Shown: positions 57,197 to 64,000 of the stretch, in pieces
Layout of the letters: every line of letters starts with the position of its first letter
Numbering within the stretch: position 1 is the first letter of the stretch
Assembly (NCBI GenBank): GCA_033763975.1
Contig: JANRJM010000019.1
Span: 29,085 to 93,084, forward strand
Origin: Planctomycetota bacterium
GTDB lineage: Bacteria > Planctomycetota > Phycisphaerae > Phycisphaerales > UBA1924
DNA: 64,000 bases
Direction of reading: 5' to 3'
Translations under genes and position numbers: made by a program
The notes under the pieces: model-generated
Databases searched by the model: none
Told to the model about the DNA's origin: nothing
The model's input: the letters and a program-made list of their open reading frames with translations, nothing else

Positions 57197-57494
57197 CATC
57201 GCCTTCGGCCTGGCTGATGTCACTCGACTCTCCAAAGCCTCCCCGCAGCCAGCGCCGTGTCCCGAGCCGAACACCCCCGTCCGCCGCCGACTCCTGCCGC
57301 GACACGGCCGCGGCACTCGACGCTCGCCCGTAGCGCCCAATACGGCCTCGCGCCGTGCGATCCCCGCGCCTCGTCGCACGCTCCGCCCCCGGCTGTCACA
57401 CGGGCCGCGGCCCGCACGTCAAAGGGTCGCTGCCGCGACCCCCGGTGGACGCGTCGGGGCGTTTCCCCGACCAGCCTTTCTCCAGGAGCCGATC

Positions 57495-58496
57495 ATGTCC
57501 GCTCGCCGAACCCGCAACTCGCTCCGGTATCTCCTCGCCGTCGCGGCCGTCGCCGGCACGGGCCTGCTCATCGCCGCCGCGCCGAGCGCCCCGGAAGAGG
57601 CCCGCCAGTCGGTCGCCCCGGCGCAGGTCCTCCCGCCGCCCGTGCACTACCGCTCGGTGACGATCGACGGCCTCGACATCGCCTACCGCGAAGCCGGCCC
57701 CGCCGACGCCCCGACCATCCTCCTGCTCCACGGGTTCCCCACCTCGTCGCACATGTTCCGCAACCTGATCCCCATGCTCGCCGACAAGTACCGCGTCATC
57801 GCTCCCGACTACCCGGGCTACGGCAACAGCAGCATGCCGTCCGTCGACGAGTTCGACTACTCGTTCGACAACCTCGCGCAGGTTGTCGACAAGTTCACCG
57901 GCGCCGTCGGCGCCCGGTCGTTCGTCATGTACGTGCAGGACTACGGCGCGCCCATCGGCTACCGCATCGCCGCGGCCCACCCCGAACGCATCAGGGGCCT
58001 CATCGTCCAGAACGGCAACGCCTACGACGAGGGACTCAAGGAGTTCTGGGATCCCTTCAAGGCACACTGGAAGGCCCAGACGCCTCAGAGCACCGCCGCC
58101 CTCGCCAAGTTCCTCGAGATCGACGCGACCAGGTGGCAGTACACCCACGGCGTCGGCGATGAATCACGCATCAGCCCCGACACATGGAAGATGGACCAAC
58201 TCGGGCTCGATCGCCCGGGCAACAAGGACATTCAACTGCGCCTGTTCCTCTCGTACGGCACCAACCCGCCGCTCTACCCCAAGTGGCAGGAGTACTTCCG
58301 CACGCACCAGCCGCCCACGCTCATCGTCTGGGGCAAGAACGACTACATCTTCCCGGCCGACGGCGCCGAGCCCTATAAGCGCGACCTCAAGAACATCGAC
58401 TTCAACCTCCTCGACACGGGGCACTTCGCGCTCGAAGAAAAGGGACCCGAGATCGCCGCAAAGATCAGGGACTTCATGGCGTCGCGTGTGAAGTAG
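57495..58496 (+). CDS. Secreted alpha/beta hydrolase, epoxide-hydrolase/haloalkane-dehalogenase-like
   Basis: A 333-aa exported hydrolase from ATG 57495, with AGGAG 6 bp upstream. Signal peptide to about residue 30. The oxyanion motif [13 protein letters not shown], nucleophile Asp in [12 protein letters not shown] (about residue 155) and final His in [10 protein letters not shown] place it with Asp-nucleophile enzymes (epoxide hydrolases and dehalogenases), not with Ser esterases. The cap domain covers about 185-260. A strong terminator lies 65 bp downstream. Substrate unknown. Confidence 0.9.
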   Translation: MSARRTRNSLRYLLAVAAVAGTGLLIAAAPSAPEEARQSVAPAQVLPPPVHYRSVTIDGLDIAYREAGPADAPTILLLHGFPTSSHMFRNLIPMLADKYRVIAPDYPGYGNSSMPSVDEFDYSFDNLAQVVDKFTGAVGARSFVMYVQDYGAPIGYRIAAAHPERIRGLIVQNGNAYDEGLKEFWDPFKAHWKAQTPQSTAALAKFLEIDATRWQYTHGVGDESRISPDTWKMDQLGLDRPGNKDIQLRLFLSYGTNPPLYPKWQEYFRTHQPPTLIVWGKNDYIFPADGAEPYKRDLKNIDFNLLDTGHFALEEKGPEIAAKIRDFMASRVK

Positions 58497-58560
58497 CCCC
58501 GCCGCCCGCTCCACACCCCCGCCGCTCGATCTGATCCGTGCGAGCCGAGCGTCCCCGCGC

Positions 58561-58596
58561 AGGCCCGAGAGATGCACTCTCGGGCCTTGCCGTTTT
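58561..58596 (+). terminator. Rho-independent terminator after the hydrolase gene
   Basis: A perfect 11-bp stem (AGGCCCGAGAG with CTCTCGGGCCT), ATGCA loop and TGCCGTTTT tail. It separates the hydrolase at 57495 from the gene starting at 58674. Confidence 0.88.
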
Positions 58597-58673
58597 CGCC
58601 GACGTTCGTACAGTGTTCTCCGCGCGGGCGAACAGGCGCCGCGCGCACAGGCCCGGCTCGGAGAGAAGACCCC

Positions 58674-59885
58674 ATGCGCTCCATCGCCGCACTCATCCGA
58701 CTGTCCCTCGTGTGCCTCGCGGCGATGGCGGCACGGCCCTGCCCGGGCCAGCAGGAGTTCACCCACTCGATCCCCGGCTCCACCGACCTCCGCCCATCGA
58801 CGTTCTCGCTCTGGATCCCCGACATCCCCGGCGCATCGCCCGTTCGCGGCGTCCTCGCGATCAGCGACTACGAATCCGGCCGCGAGATGTACGACGACGC
58901 GCGTTTCAGGGCCTGGGCAACCCAACAACACTTCGCGCTCGTCCGCTTCGATCTCCGCAGCCGCGATGCCACGCTCAACCTCGCCAAGACGCAGCCCGCC
59001 GTCGATCGCCTCTTCGACGCCGCCTTGCCGCACTTCGCCGGCGTCGCAGCACGCCCCGAGCTCTCCCAGGTCGGCGTCATCTTCACCGGGCTCTCGCAGG
59101 CGGGATGGCAGGCCGTGGCGCTCGCCGACCTCGCCCCCGCCCGGACCATCGCCGTCCTGCCCATCCACGACTCCACCGGCGAGCGCGCGCCCCAGCAGGC
59201 GAACGTGACCACGGGCCTCGGTGTCCCGGCGCTCCACCTCGTCGGCCGACACGACAACGTCAACATGGGCACGCTCGACGCGGGAACGCTCTACGCGCAG
59301 ACCATCGTCAACTTCGTCACCACCAGGCGCGCCGCCGGCGGGCTCGTCTCGTATCTCGTGCGCCCCAGCACCACCCACACGCAATGGGAGGGGAACCAGC
59401 CCCACGGGGTGCCGATCATGCTGGATTGGCTCTCCGCCGTCGTCGCGCGGCGCGTCCCCGCAGACCCGACGCTCCCGCCCATCGCGCTCTCCACCGACGA
59501 CGGCTGGTCGGGCAGTCTCGAGGTCACCTTCGCTTCCAGCCTCCCGTGGATCTCCGTCGTCCGCGCGAGCATCGCGCCCTTCTGCGCGCTCGATCCGTCA
59601 ACGCATCAGAGCCGCTTCTGGCTCCCCGGCTACGCCTTCGCCACCCAGTGGCACACCTATCTGCTCACCGGGCAGCACGCCCCGCACGGCCCCGCGTGTC
59701 CAGAAGGGCCCCCCGGGCCCGACCTCACCGGCGACTGCTTGTCCACCGTCGACGACCTGTACGCCGCCGCCCAGACGCCCGCCGACATCGATCGCGACGG
59801 CCTCATCACCCCGCAAGACACCGCCGCCCTCGCCTGCTGGTTGCGTCGGGGCGAGTTCGCCGATCTCGTCGCCGCCGGCCCCTGA
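58674..59885 (+). CDS. Secreted protein, alpha/beta-hydrolase-like with C-terminal dockerin-like EF-hand
   Basis: A 403-aa exported protein (ATG 58674, signal ending ARPCPGQ). The body looks like an alpha/beta hydrolase: FALVRFDLRSRD, the nucleophile-elbow-like VGVIFTGLSQAGWQA and the late VGRHDNVN. The C-terminus (about 345-400) has DLTGDCLSTVDDLYAAAQ and DIDRDGLITPQDTAALACWL, two calcium-loop-like repeats as in type I dockerins, common in planctomycete secreted proteins. A catalytic His candidate is THTQWEGNQPHG. The assignment as hydrolase is moderate. Confidence 0.75.
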   Translation: MRSIAALIRLSLVCLAAMAARPCPGQQEFTHSIPGSTDLRPSTFSLWIPDIPGASPVRGVLAISDYESGREMYDDARFRAWATQQHFALVRFDLRSRDATLNLAKTQPAVDRLFDAALPHFAGVAARPELSQVGVIFTGLSQAGWQAVALADLAPARTIAVLPIHDSTGERAPQQANVTTGLGVPALHLVGRHDNVNMGTLDAGTLYAQTIVNFVTTRRAAGGLVSYLVRPSTTHTQWEGNQPHGVPIMLDWLSAVVARRVPADPTLPPIALSTDDGWSGSLEVTFASSLPWISVVRASIAPFCALDPSTHQSRFWLPGYAFATQWHTYLLTGQHAPHGPACPEGPPGPDLTGDCLSTVDDLYAAAQTPADIDRDGLITPQDTAALACWLRRGEFADLVAAGP

Positions 59886-60061
59886 GCCGGGCCCCCGCCC
59901 GGCGCGTGCCGCCTTCGCTCGGGCCTTCCGACGAACCACGCACCAGTTTCTCGCGCTCAACGGGCTTCCCGCGGGTGCAAGGCCGAACCTCTCTCGCGCG
60001 AACAGCGTTGAAACGCCCGGTTGCCCGGCCGCGCGGCAGCCTCGCCACCCGGAACCCGTGC

Positions 60062-60550
60062 ATGAACGAACAGAGTCGCCCCGCCAGCAACCCCTCCCAC
60101 CTCGACCCGCAAGCCGCGTTGGTCGCATTCCTCAAGGGCCGCTCGGCGCCTTGCCCGCGATGCGCCTACGACCTGCGCGACATCCAGACCGCAAACTGCC
60201 CGGAGTGCGGCGAGCCCCTCGTGCTCATGGTCGGCTCGCCCAACGCCCGCTTCGGATGGCTCGTCCTCGCCATCGCACCGGGCTGCTTCTCCGGCGTCGC
60301 CGCGATCTTTGTCCTCATCCCCGTCTGCATCCACCTCCTGAATCCCTCGCCCGCGGCCAATGGTGTCTGGGCCCTTATTGCCGCCGACGCCTTCGGGTTC
60401 GCCAGCGCCGCGTCCATCGTGCTCATGTACCGCGCCCGCCATCGCATCATGGGCTGGCCGTCACGCCGCCAGGCGGCCTTCGCCGCCGCGGTATGGGCAG
60501 TCCACGTCCTCGCCCTCGCGCTCCTCATCCTCGGGATGCGATACCTGTGA
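60062..60550 (+). CDS. Zinc-ribbon membrane protein
   Basis: A 162-aa protein from ATG 60062. A zinc ribbon (CPRCAYDLRDIQTANCPECG, residues 31-50) precedes three or four hydrophobic segments (about 64-92, 100-122, 138-160). The ribbon closely resembles the one in the protein at 43676, with order of ribbon and helices reversed. No function is recognised. Confidence 0.75.
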   Translation: MNEQSRPASNPSHLDPQAALVAFLKGRSAPCPRCAYDLRDIQTANCPECGEPLVLMVGSPNARFGWLVLAIAPGCFSGVAAIFVLIPVCIHLLNPSPAANGVWALIAADAFGFASAASIVLMYRARHRIMGWPSRRQAAFAAAVWAVHVLALALLILGMRYL

Positions 60551-60606
60551 GAGCCCCGCTCGGTGAAAGAGCAAAGCACGCACCGGTTGTCCCTACCGTT
60601 CCACGG

Positions 60607-61503
60607 ATGTCGATCGCTCAGCTCAAACGCAACACCGTGATCGGTCTTGCCCTGAGCCTGCTGCTCGCGGGGGGTAAGTTTGTCGCGGGCCTGCTGGGGC
60701 ACTCCAGCGCGCTCGTCGCCGACGGCGTGGAGTCGCTCGCCGACACCGTCGGCTCCATCGTCGTCTGGCAGGGCTTCCGGGTCGCCAGCCGAGATCCCGA
60801 CGACCGCCACCCCTACGGCTACGGCCGTGCCGAGACGGTCGCGGCGTTCTCCGTCGGCACGCTTCTCGTGGGTGCCGCGGTCGTCATCGTCATCAAGGCC
60901 TTTGCCGAGATGTTCACGCCCCACACGCCCCCCGCCTCCTGGACCCTCTTCGCACTCGTCGGTGTCATCGCCGCCAAGGAAGTGCTCTTCCGCGTCGTAC
61001 TCCGCGGGGCCGAGATGTTCGACTCCGACGCCGCCCGCGCCGACGCCTGGCACCACCGCGCCGACGCCATCACCTCCGCCGTCGCCATCGTTGGCGTCGC
61101 CATCGCCATCTGGGGTCCACCCCTCCTCGGCCGCACCCAACTCGTTTTCGCCGACGAAGTCGCCGCCATCCTCGCCGCGGGCATCATCCTCGTCACCGCC
61201 TCGCGGCTCATCCGCCCGCCGCTGCTCGAGTTGCTCGACGCCTCGCCCCCCGACCTCGTCGGCCGCGTTCAGGAGTCCGCCGCGCGCGTCGAGGGCGTCC
61301 GCCTCGTGGAGAAGGTCCTCGCCCGCAAAAGCGGCCGCGGCTACCACATCGACATGCACCTCCACGTGCCGCCCGACATGCCCGTGCGCGACGCCCACAT
61401 CCTCTCGGGCAAGGTCAAGGCCCGCATCCGCGCCGAGCAGCCTCGCGTCCTCAACGTACTCATCCACATCGAGCCCGACGAAAAACCTCACGAGCCCGCG
61501 TAG
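60607..61503 (+). CDS. Cation diffusion facilitator family efflux protein
   Basis: A 298-aa proton-driven exporter of divalent metals. Six helices; the metal site in helix 2 reads ALVADGVESLADT and in helix 5 AWHHRADAITS (H-x-x-x-D). In helix 2 the first site residue is Asp (D-x-x-x-S-x-x-D pattern varies by subgroup), so Zn, Fe or Mn specificity cannot be set. The C-terminal cytoplasmic domain (about 210-298) has the ferredoxin-like fold with YHIDMHLHVPPDM and VNVLIHIEP-like strands. ATG 60607. Confidence 0.93.
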   Translation: MSIAQLKRNTVIGLALSLLLAGGKFVAGLLGHSSALVADGVESLADTVGSIVVWQGFRVASRDPDDRHPYGYGRAETVAAFSVGTLLVGAAVVIVIKAFAEMFTPHTPPASWTLFALVGVIAAKEVLFRVVLRGAEMFDSDAARADAWHHRADAITSAVAIVGVAIAIWGPPLLGRTQLVFADEVAAILAAGIILVTASRLIRPPLLELLDASPPDLVGRVQESAARVEGVRLVEKVLARKSGRGYHIDMHLHVPPDMPVRDAHILSGKVKARIRAEQPRVLNVLIHIEPDEKPHEPA

Positions 61504-61523
61504 CGGCCGGCCCGATCGTGGTT

Positions 61524-61904
61524 TCACGCCGGCTCGATCGTCGCCGTCAGCCCCGCGCTCTTCAGCCGCTCCACGTACAACTCCGCCAACTCGCGGTGCG
61601 TCGTCGCCACCAGCGCCACGCCCTTCCGGTGCGCCTCCAGCATCACGTTCACCGCCGGCTCGAACCGCAGCGACACCACCGTGATCAGCGTCCGCACCAC
61701 GTGCTCCATCTCCACCGCGTCGTCGTTGTGCAGCAGCACGCGAAACGGCGGCAACCGTCCGGGCCGCGGGCCCGCGGAGGCCGGCGCGACCCCGCCGCTC
61801 GGCGCAGCCGCGGGTGCCGCCGGAGCAGGCGGAACCACCGGATTCTCCGCCGCGGGCGGCACCGGTTGAGTGCTCGTGGTCGTTGGCCCTTCAGCAAGCC
61901 TCAT
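61524..61904 (-). CDS. clpS: ATP-dependent Clp protease adaptor ClpS
   Basis: N-degron adaptor that delivers substrates to ClpA/ClpC. 126 aa from ATG 61904. A Pro/Ala-rich N-terminal 50 residues lead into PFRVLLHNDDAVEMEHVVRTL, the conserved L-x-N-D-D core, then LMLEAHRKGVALVATTHREL-like helix (MLEAHRKG). The hydrophobic pocket residues are present. The gene is alone; a clpA/clpC gene is not in the window. Confidence 0.93.
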   Translation of the reverse strand: MRLAEGPTTTSTQPVPPAAENPVVPPAPAAPAAAPSGGVAPASAGPRPGRLPPFRVLLHNDDAVEMEHVVRTLITVVSLRFEPAVNVMLEAHRKGVALVATTHRELAELYVERLKSAGLTATIEPA

Positions 61905-61991
61905 GCGCAATCTCCCAGGTCCCCCATCGTAGGACGCGCCGCCGTTTTCGCCCAAACACGACGCGCCGCGAACGCCCCGCGGCCGCCGCGC

Positions 61992-62480
61992 TCAGTCGCA
62001 CGCCTCGCCCTCCAGCGCCGCCTCCACCGCGGCCAGCGCCGCGTCTTCCTCAAAGCCGCGCCGCGCCAGCACGCCCAGCACGCGCCGCCGCCGAGCCTCG
62101 ATCGACAGCCCCTTGGGCTGCTTCGCCGCCGCTTCCTGCGCCGCCCGGTGAGCCAGCTCGGGCTCGATCCCGTGCTTCTCGAGCGCCCCGCGCAGCCACG
62201 CCGCGCTCACCTTCCGTCGCGCCAGGGTCGCCCGGCAGAACGCCTCCGCCGCCCGCGCGTCATCCAGCACGCCGCCGGCCACCAGCCCCGCGATGATCCC
62301 CGCCGCGCACGCCTCGTCAGCGCCCCACGCCGCCAGCCGCGCCCGCGCGGTCCGCACGCTCATCTCCCGCTTGCCCAGCGCCGTCAGCAGACGCTTCTTC
62401 AGCCGCAAAGTTGGATCGCCCCCGCGTCCGCGGCTGCCGCCGCCGGCCCCGCCGGCTCCGGCTTCGCCTCGCGCCCTCAC
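61992..62480 (-). CDS. recX: Regulatory protein RecX
   Basis: Inhibitor of RecA filaments. 162 aa from GTG 62480. Three-helix repeats typical of RecX follow a Gly/Arg-rich start: ALGKREMSVRTARARLAAWG, LVAGGVLDDARAAEAFCRAT and KHGIEPELAHRAAQEAA. GTG overlaps the stop of the TPR gene by 4 bp, so it depends on the same transcript. recA is not adjacent. Confidence 0.88.
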   Translation of the reverse strand: MRARGEAGAGGAGGGSRGRGGDPTLRLKKRLLTALGKREMSVRTARARLAAWGADEACAAGIIAGLVAGGVLDDARAAEAFCRATLARRKVSAAWLRGALEKHGIEPELAHRAAQEAAAKQPKGLSIEARRRRVLGVLARRGFEEDAALAAVEAALEGEACD

Positions 62481-62794
62481 GCGTGCTCCAGTTCCATCAC
62501 CAGTGAGCCCAGTTCGCTCGTCGCCTTGGCGTCGCCCGCGCGCGCGGCCGCCGCCTGCCCCGCTTCAGCCACCGCCACCGCTTCCTCACGCCGACCCAGC
62601 GCGCTCAGGCACCTCGCCTTGAAGAAATACGCGTAGAACGTCCCCGCGTCGGCCTCCAGCGCGCGATCGAACATCGCGATCGCCTCCGCGTGGTTCCCCG
62701 CTTTGGCGTGCTCCTGCCCAAGCCCATACAGCACGAACGCGTCCCGCGGATCACGCTCCAGAAGCCGATTCAATTGCACCATCCGCGGGCTCAT
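62477..62794 (-). CDS. Small TPR-repeat protein
   Basis: A 105-aa soluble protein with about two and a half tetratricopeptide repeats (FVLYGLGQEHAKAGNHAEAI, YFFKARCLSALGRREEAVAV). ATG 62794. Translationally coupled to recX downstream. Similar small TPR proteins are widespread and act as binding scaffolds; no partner is evident. Confidence 0.85.
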   Translation of the reverse strand: MSPRMVQLNRLLERDPRDAFVLYGLGQEHAKAGNHAEAIAMFDRALEADAGTFYAYFFKARCLSALGRREEAVAVAEAGQAAAARAGDAKATSELGSLVMELEHA

Positions 62795-62839
62795 GCCGAA
62801 ATCGTACTCTCAGTTCCAGCCTCCCGGAACGTCGCCGGT

Positions 62840-63517
62840 TCACTTCATCTGCCCCGCCCGCCTCGCCGGCAGCGCGATCGGACACGTCTCGTTGTGATAC
62901 GCCGTGATCCACGCCACGTTTCCCGCCTCCACCAGCGCCGCCAGCGTCTCCACGGACTCCCCGCAATACCACACCCCGCGCTTGGCCCGCAGTTCCAGCA
63001 ACGCCCGCCTCGCCGCATCCGGGCCCACGTCGCTCCGATACGGCCTCACGCTCGTCATCGCGTCGAACGCGTCGATCACCGCGAAGTACCGCGCCGCCAG
63101 CGGAATCGCCTCGCCCGCCAGCCGATCCGGATAACCCGTCCCGTCCTGCCGCTCGTGATGATGCCGCACCAGATCCAGCACCAGCGGGTCGTCCTCGCCC
63201 GCGGCCACCAGCATGGCGTGGCCGTCGGCCGCGTGCCGCTCCATGATCGTCCGCTCCGCCGCCGTCAGCGGCCCCGGCTTCTGCAGCACCTCGTCGGGAA
63301 CCGTCAACTTCCCCACGTCGTGCAGCGCCGCCGCTCGTGTCAGCCGCTCGATGAGTCCGTGATCCAGACCCGCCCGCTCCGCCATCGCGCGGGCGTAGAG
63401 CGACACGCGCCACGTGTGCGCGGCCGTCGCCATGTCCTTGCGGGCAATGGCCTCCACCAGCGTCGCCGTATCCGCAAAGTCCAGACGAAGCCTCCAGTCA
63501 CCCGCTCCCCCGTGCAC
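62840..63517 (-). CDS. HD-GYP-type phosphohydrolase
   Basis: A 225-aa protein with the HD core: HTWRVSLYARAMAE, ALHDVGKLTVPDEVLQKPG, ERHAADGHAML, VRHHHERQDGTGYPDRLAGE and VIDAFDAMTSVRPYR. These match HD-GYP domains (H-H-E...G-Y-P), which break down cyclic-di-GMP. No receiver domain precedes it, so it is a stand-alone enzyme. GTG 63517 is assumed. The last 60 residues (VWYCGESVETLAALVEAGNV onward) are an additional segment. Confidence 0.9.
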   Translation of the reverse strand: MHGGAGDWRLRLDFADTATLVEAIARKDMATAAHTWRVSLYARAMAERAGLDHGLIERLTRAAALHDVGKLTVPDEVLQKPGPLTAAERTIMERHAADGHAMLVAAGEDDPLVLDLVRHHHERQDGTGYPDRLAGEAIPLAARYFAVIDAFDAMTSVRPYRSDVGPDAARRALLELRAKRGVWYCGESVETLAALVEAGNVAWITAYHNETCPIALPARRAGQMK

Positions 63518-63633
63518 GCCGCACGCCAGAATACCCCACGCCCCGGCATCGCACCAGCCGCCACGCCGCCCGCGTCAAGTCCAGGCCTTTCGCCAGCGTC
63601 CGTCGCGTCCGATAGCCAGCACGGTCGCGAGAT

Positions 63634-63993
63634 TCAGGCCTCGATCGCGTACCGCCTCACCGGCGGCTTCTCCAGCCCGCTCACCGTGCGCCACAGCGGC
63701 TCTTCACCCTCTTCGCTCAGCCAGCACTGAAACGGGCCATCGGGATCCTCAGCCGCGAGGTCGAGCGACGGCCCGCCGACGAACACGGCACGGTGAATGA
63801 GCAATCGATCTTCGCTGGCGTACTCCGCCTCCGCCGCTACGCCCGTCAGCGCGTCCACCAGCCGCGCAAACAGGTCCGGATCCGCACGCATCAGCATGTC
63901 GGCATCCCGCCACACGTAGTAACGGTGCTTCACAATGTCCGCGTCGCCGCGGATCGTCCATTCCCGCGGCCTGCGCCTCAGCCGCTCGATCAC
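63634..63993 (-). CDS. Uncharacterised protein, possibly partial at right edge
   Basis: At least 119 aa; GTG 63993 is 7 bp from the window end, and the gene might begin further out. The sequence is rich in Asp/Glu/Arg and predicted alpha/beta: IVKHRYYVWRDADMLMRADP, LLIHRAVFVGGPSLDLAAED and FQCWLSEEGEEPLWRTV. I recognise no family. Codon bias supports coding. Confidence 0.6.
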   Translation of the reverse strand: MIERLRRRPREWTIRGDADIVKHRYYVWRDADMLMRADPDLFARLVDALTGVAAEAEYASEDRLLIHRAVFVGGPSLDLAAEDPDGPFQCWLSEEGEEPLWRTVSGLEKPPVRRYAIEA

Positions 63994-64000
63994 CCCGCCC

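Larger units (their letters stand above)
56739..57494. other. Divergent intergenic region ahead of hybrid kinase and hydrolase
   Basis: 756 bp without a convincing gene, and locally AT-richer than the rest of the window between 56980 and 57170. It includes an inverted repeat at 57018-57040 (CACCAA-GAAC-A-GTTC-TA-TTGGTG), an AATATATAC stretch near 57144 that could serve as a -10 region, and the tandem GTCTGAC array at 57165-57196. Confidence 0.5.

Noticed and set aside
56739..57305. N-terminal extension of the hybrid kinase frame
   Set aside because: Composition and codon bias do not fit coding, and a better ATG with a family-like start is at 56738.

Overview
The window is GC-rich, densely coded bacterial DNA that best fits a planctomycete, most likely of the Phycisphaerae type. 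No 16S gene is present, so this is inference from several traits: secreted proteins with planctomycete-style tails (an exosortase-type C-terminal sorting signal at 14971-16185 and a dockerin-like calcium loop at 58674-59885), a large pseudopilin-like protein, alpha-L-fucosidase beside Gfo/Idh/MocA oxidoreductases, type III glutamine synthetase, and a Ycf46/Ycf35/DUF2997 gene set otherwise best known from cyanobacteria. GTG starts and 4-bp stop/start overlaps are common.

Layout. 1-2274: a partial FlaA1/CapD-like nucleotide-sugar dehydratase (runs off the left edge) and divergent ruvA. 2280-8828: a Mn/Zn/Fe homeostasis locus with a YHS-like secreted protein, a DtxR/MntR regulator and a TroABCD-type ABC importer; both permeases carry DtxR-like C-terminal domains, and a perfect inverted repeat overlaps the regulator's start codon. 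9021-12176: a hybrid histidine kinase and a small membrane protein. 12394-16458: an accessory, partly decayed stretch (truncated methyltransferase, SUKH protein, frameshifted ECF sigma remnant, HAF-repeat secreted protein, two related terminators), closed by tRNA-fMet. 16760-23084: a carbohydrate cluster (sugar isomerase-like protein, two Gfo/Idh/MocA oxidoreductases, an SUMF1-like secreted protein, GH29 fucosidase). 22978-29485: housekeeping genes (GNAT, guaA, ribH, nusB, ftsY) and a lipoprotein/RsbW/STAS/MlaE operon. 29529-32084: a large membrane protein whose end overlaps a CAT-anticodon tRNA.

32218-39523: a tight operon of radical SAM protein, 71-aa protein, Ycf46-like AAA ATPase, DUF1257 (Ycf35), DUF2997, zinc-ribbon/signal-peptidase-like protein lacking its catalytic residues, TPR protein, PilT-like ATPase and MlaF-like ATPase. 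This is the most unusual set in the window. 39562-46237, mainly minus strand: type III glutamine synthetase, trpA, map, hutI and hutG. 46621-53963: pseudopilin, a tyrosyl-tRNA synthetase with a large in-frame insertion of atypical sequence, GH31 glycosidase, LOG-family protein, dihydroorotase, tRNA-Pro. 54192-56738: response regulator and hybrid kinase. 57495-61503: two secreted hydrolase-like proteins, a zinc-ribbon membrane protein and a cation efflux protein. 61524-63993, minus strand: clpS, recX, a TPR protein, an HD-GYP-like protein and an unidentified gene at the right edge.

All assignments come from reading translations and motifs by eye; no database search was possible.
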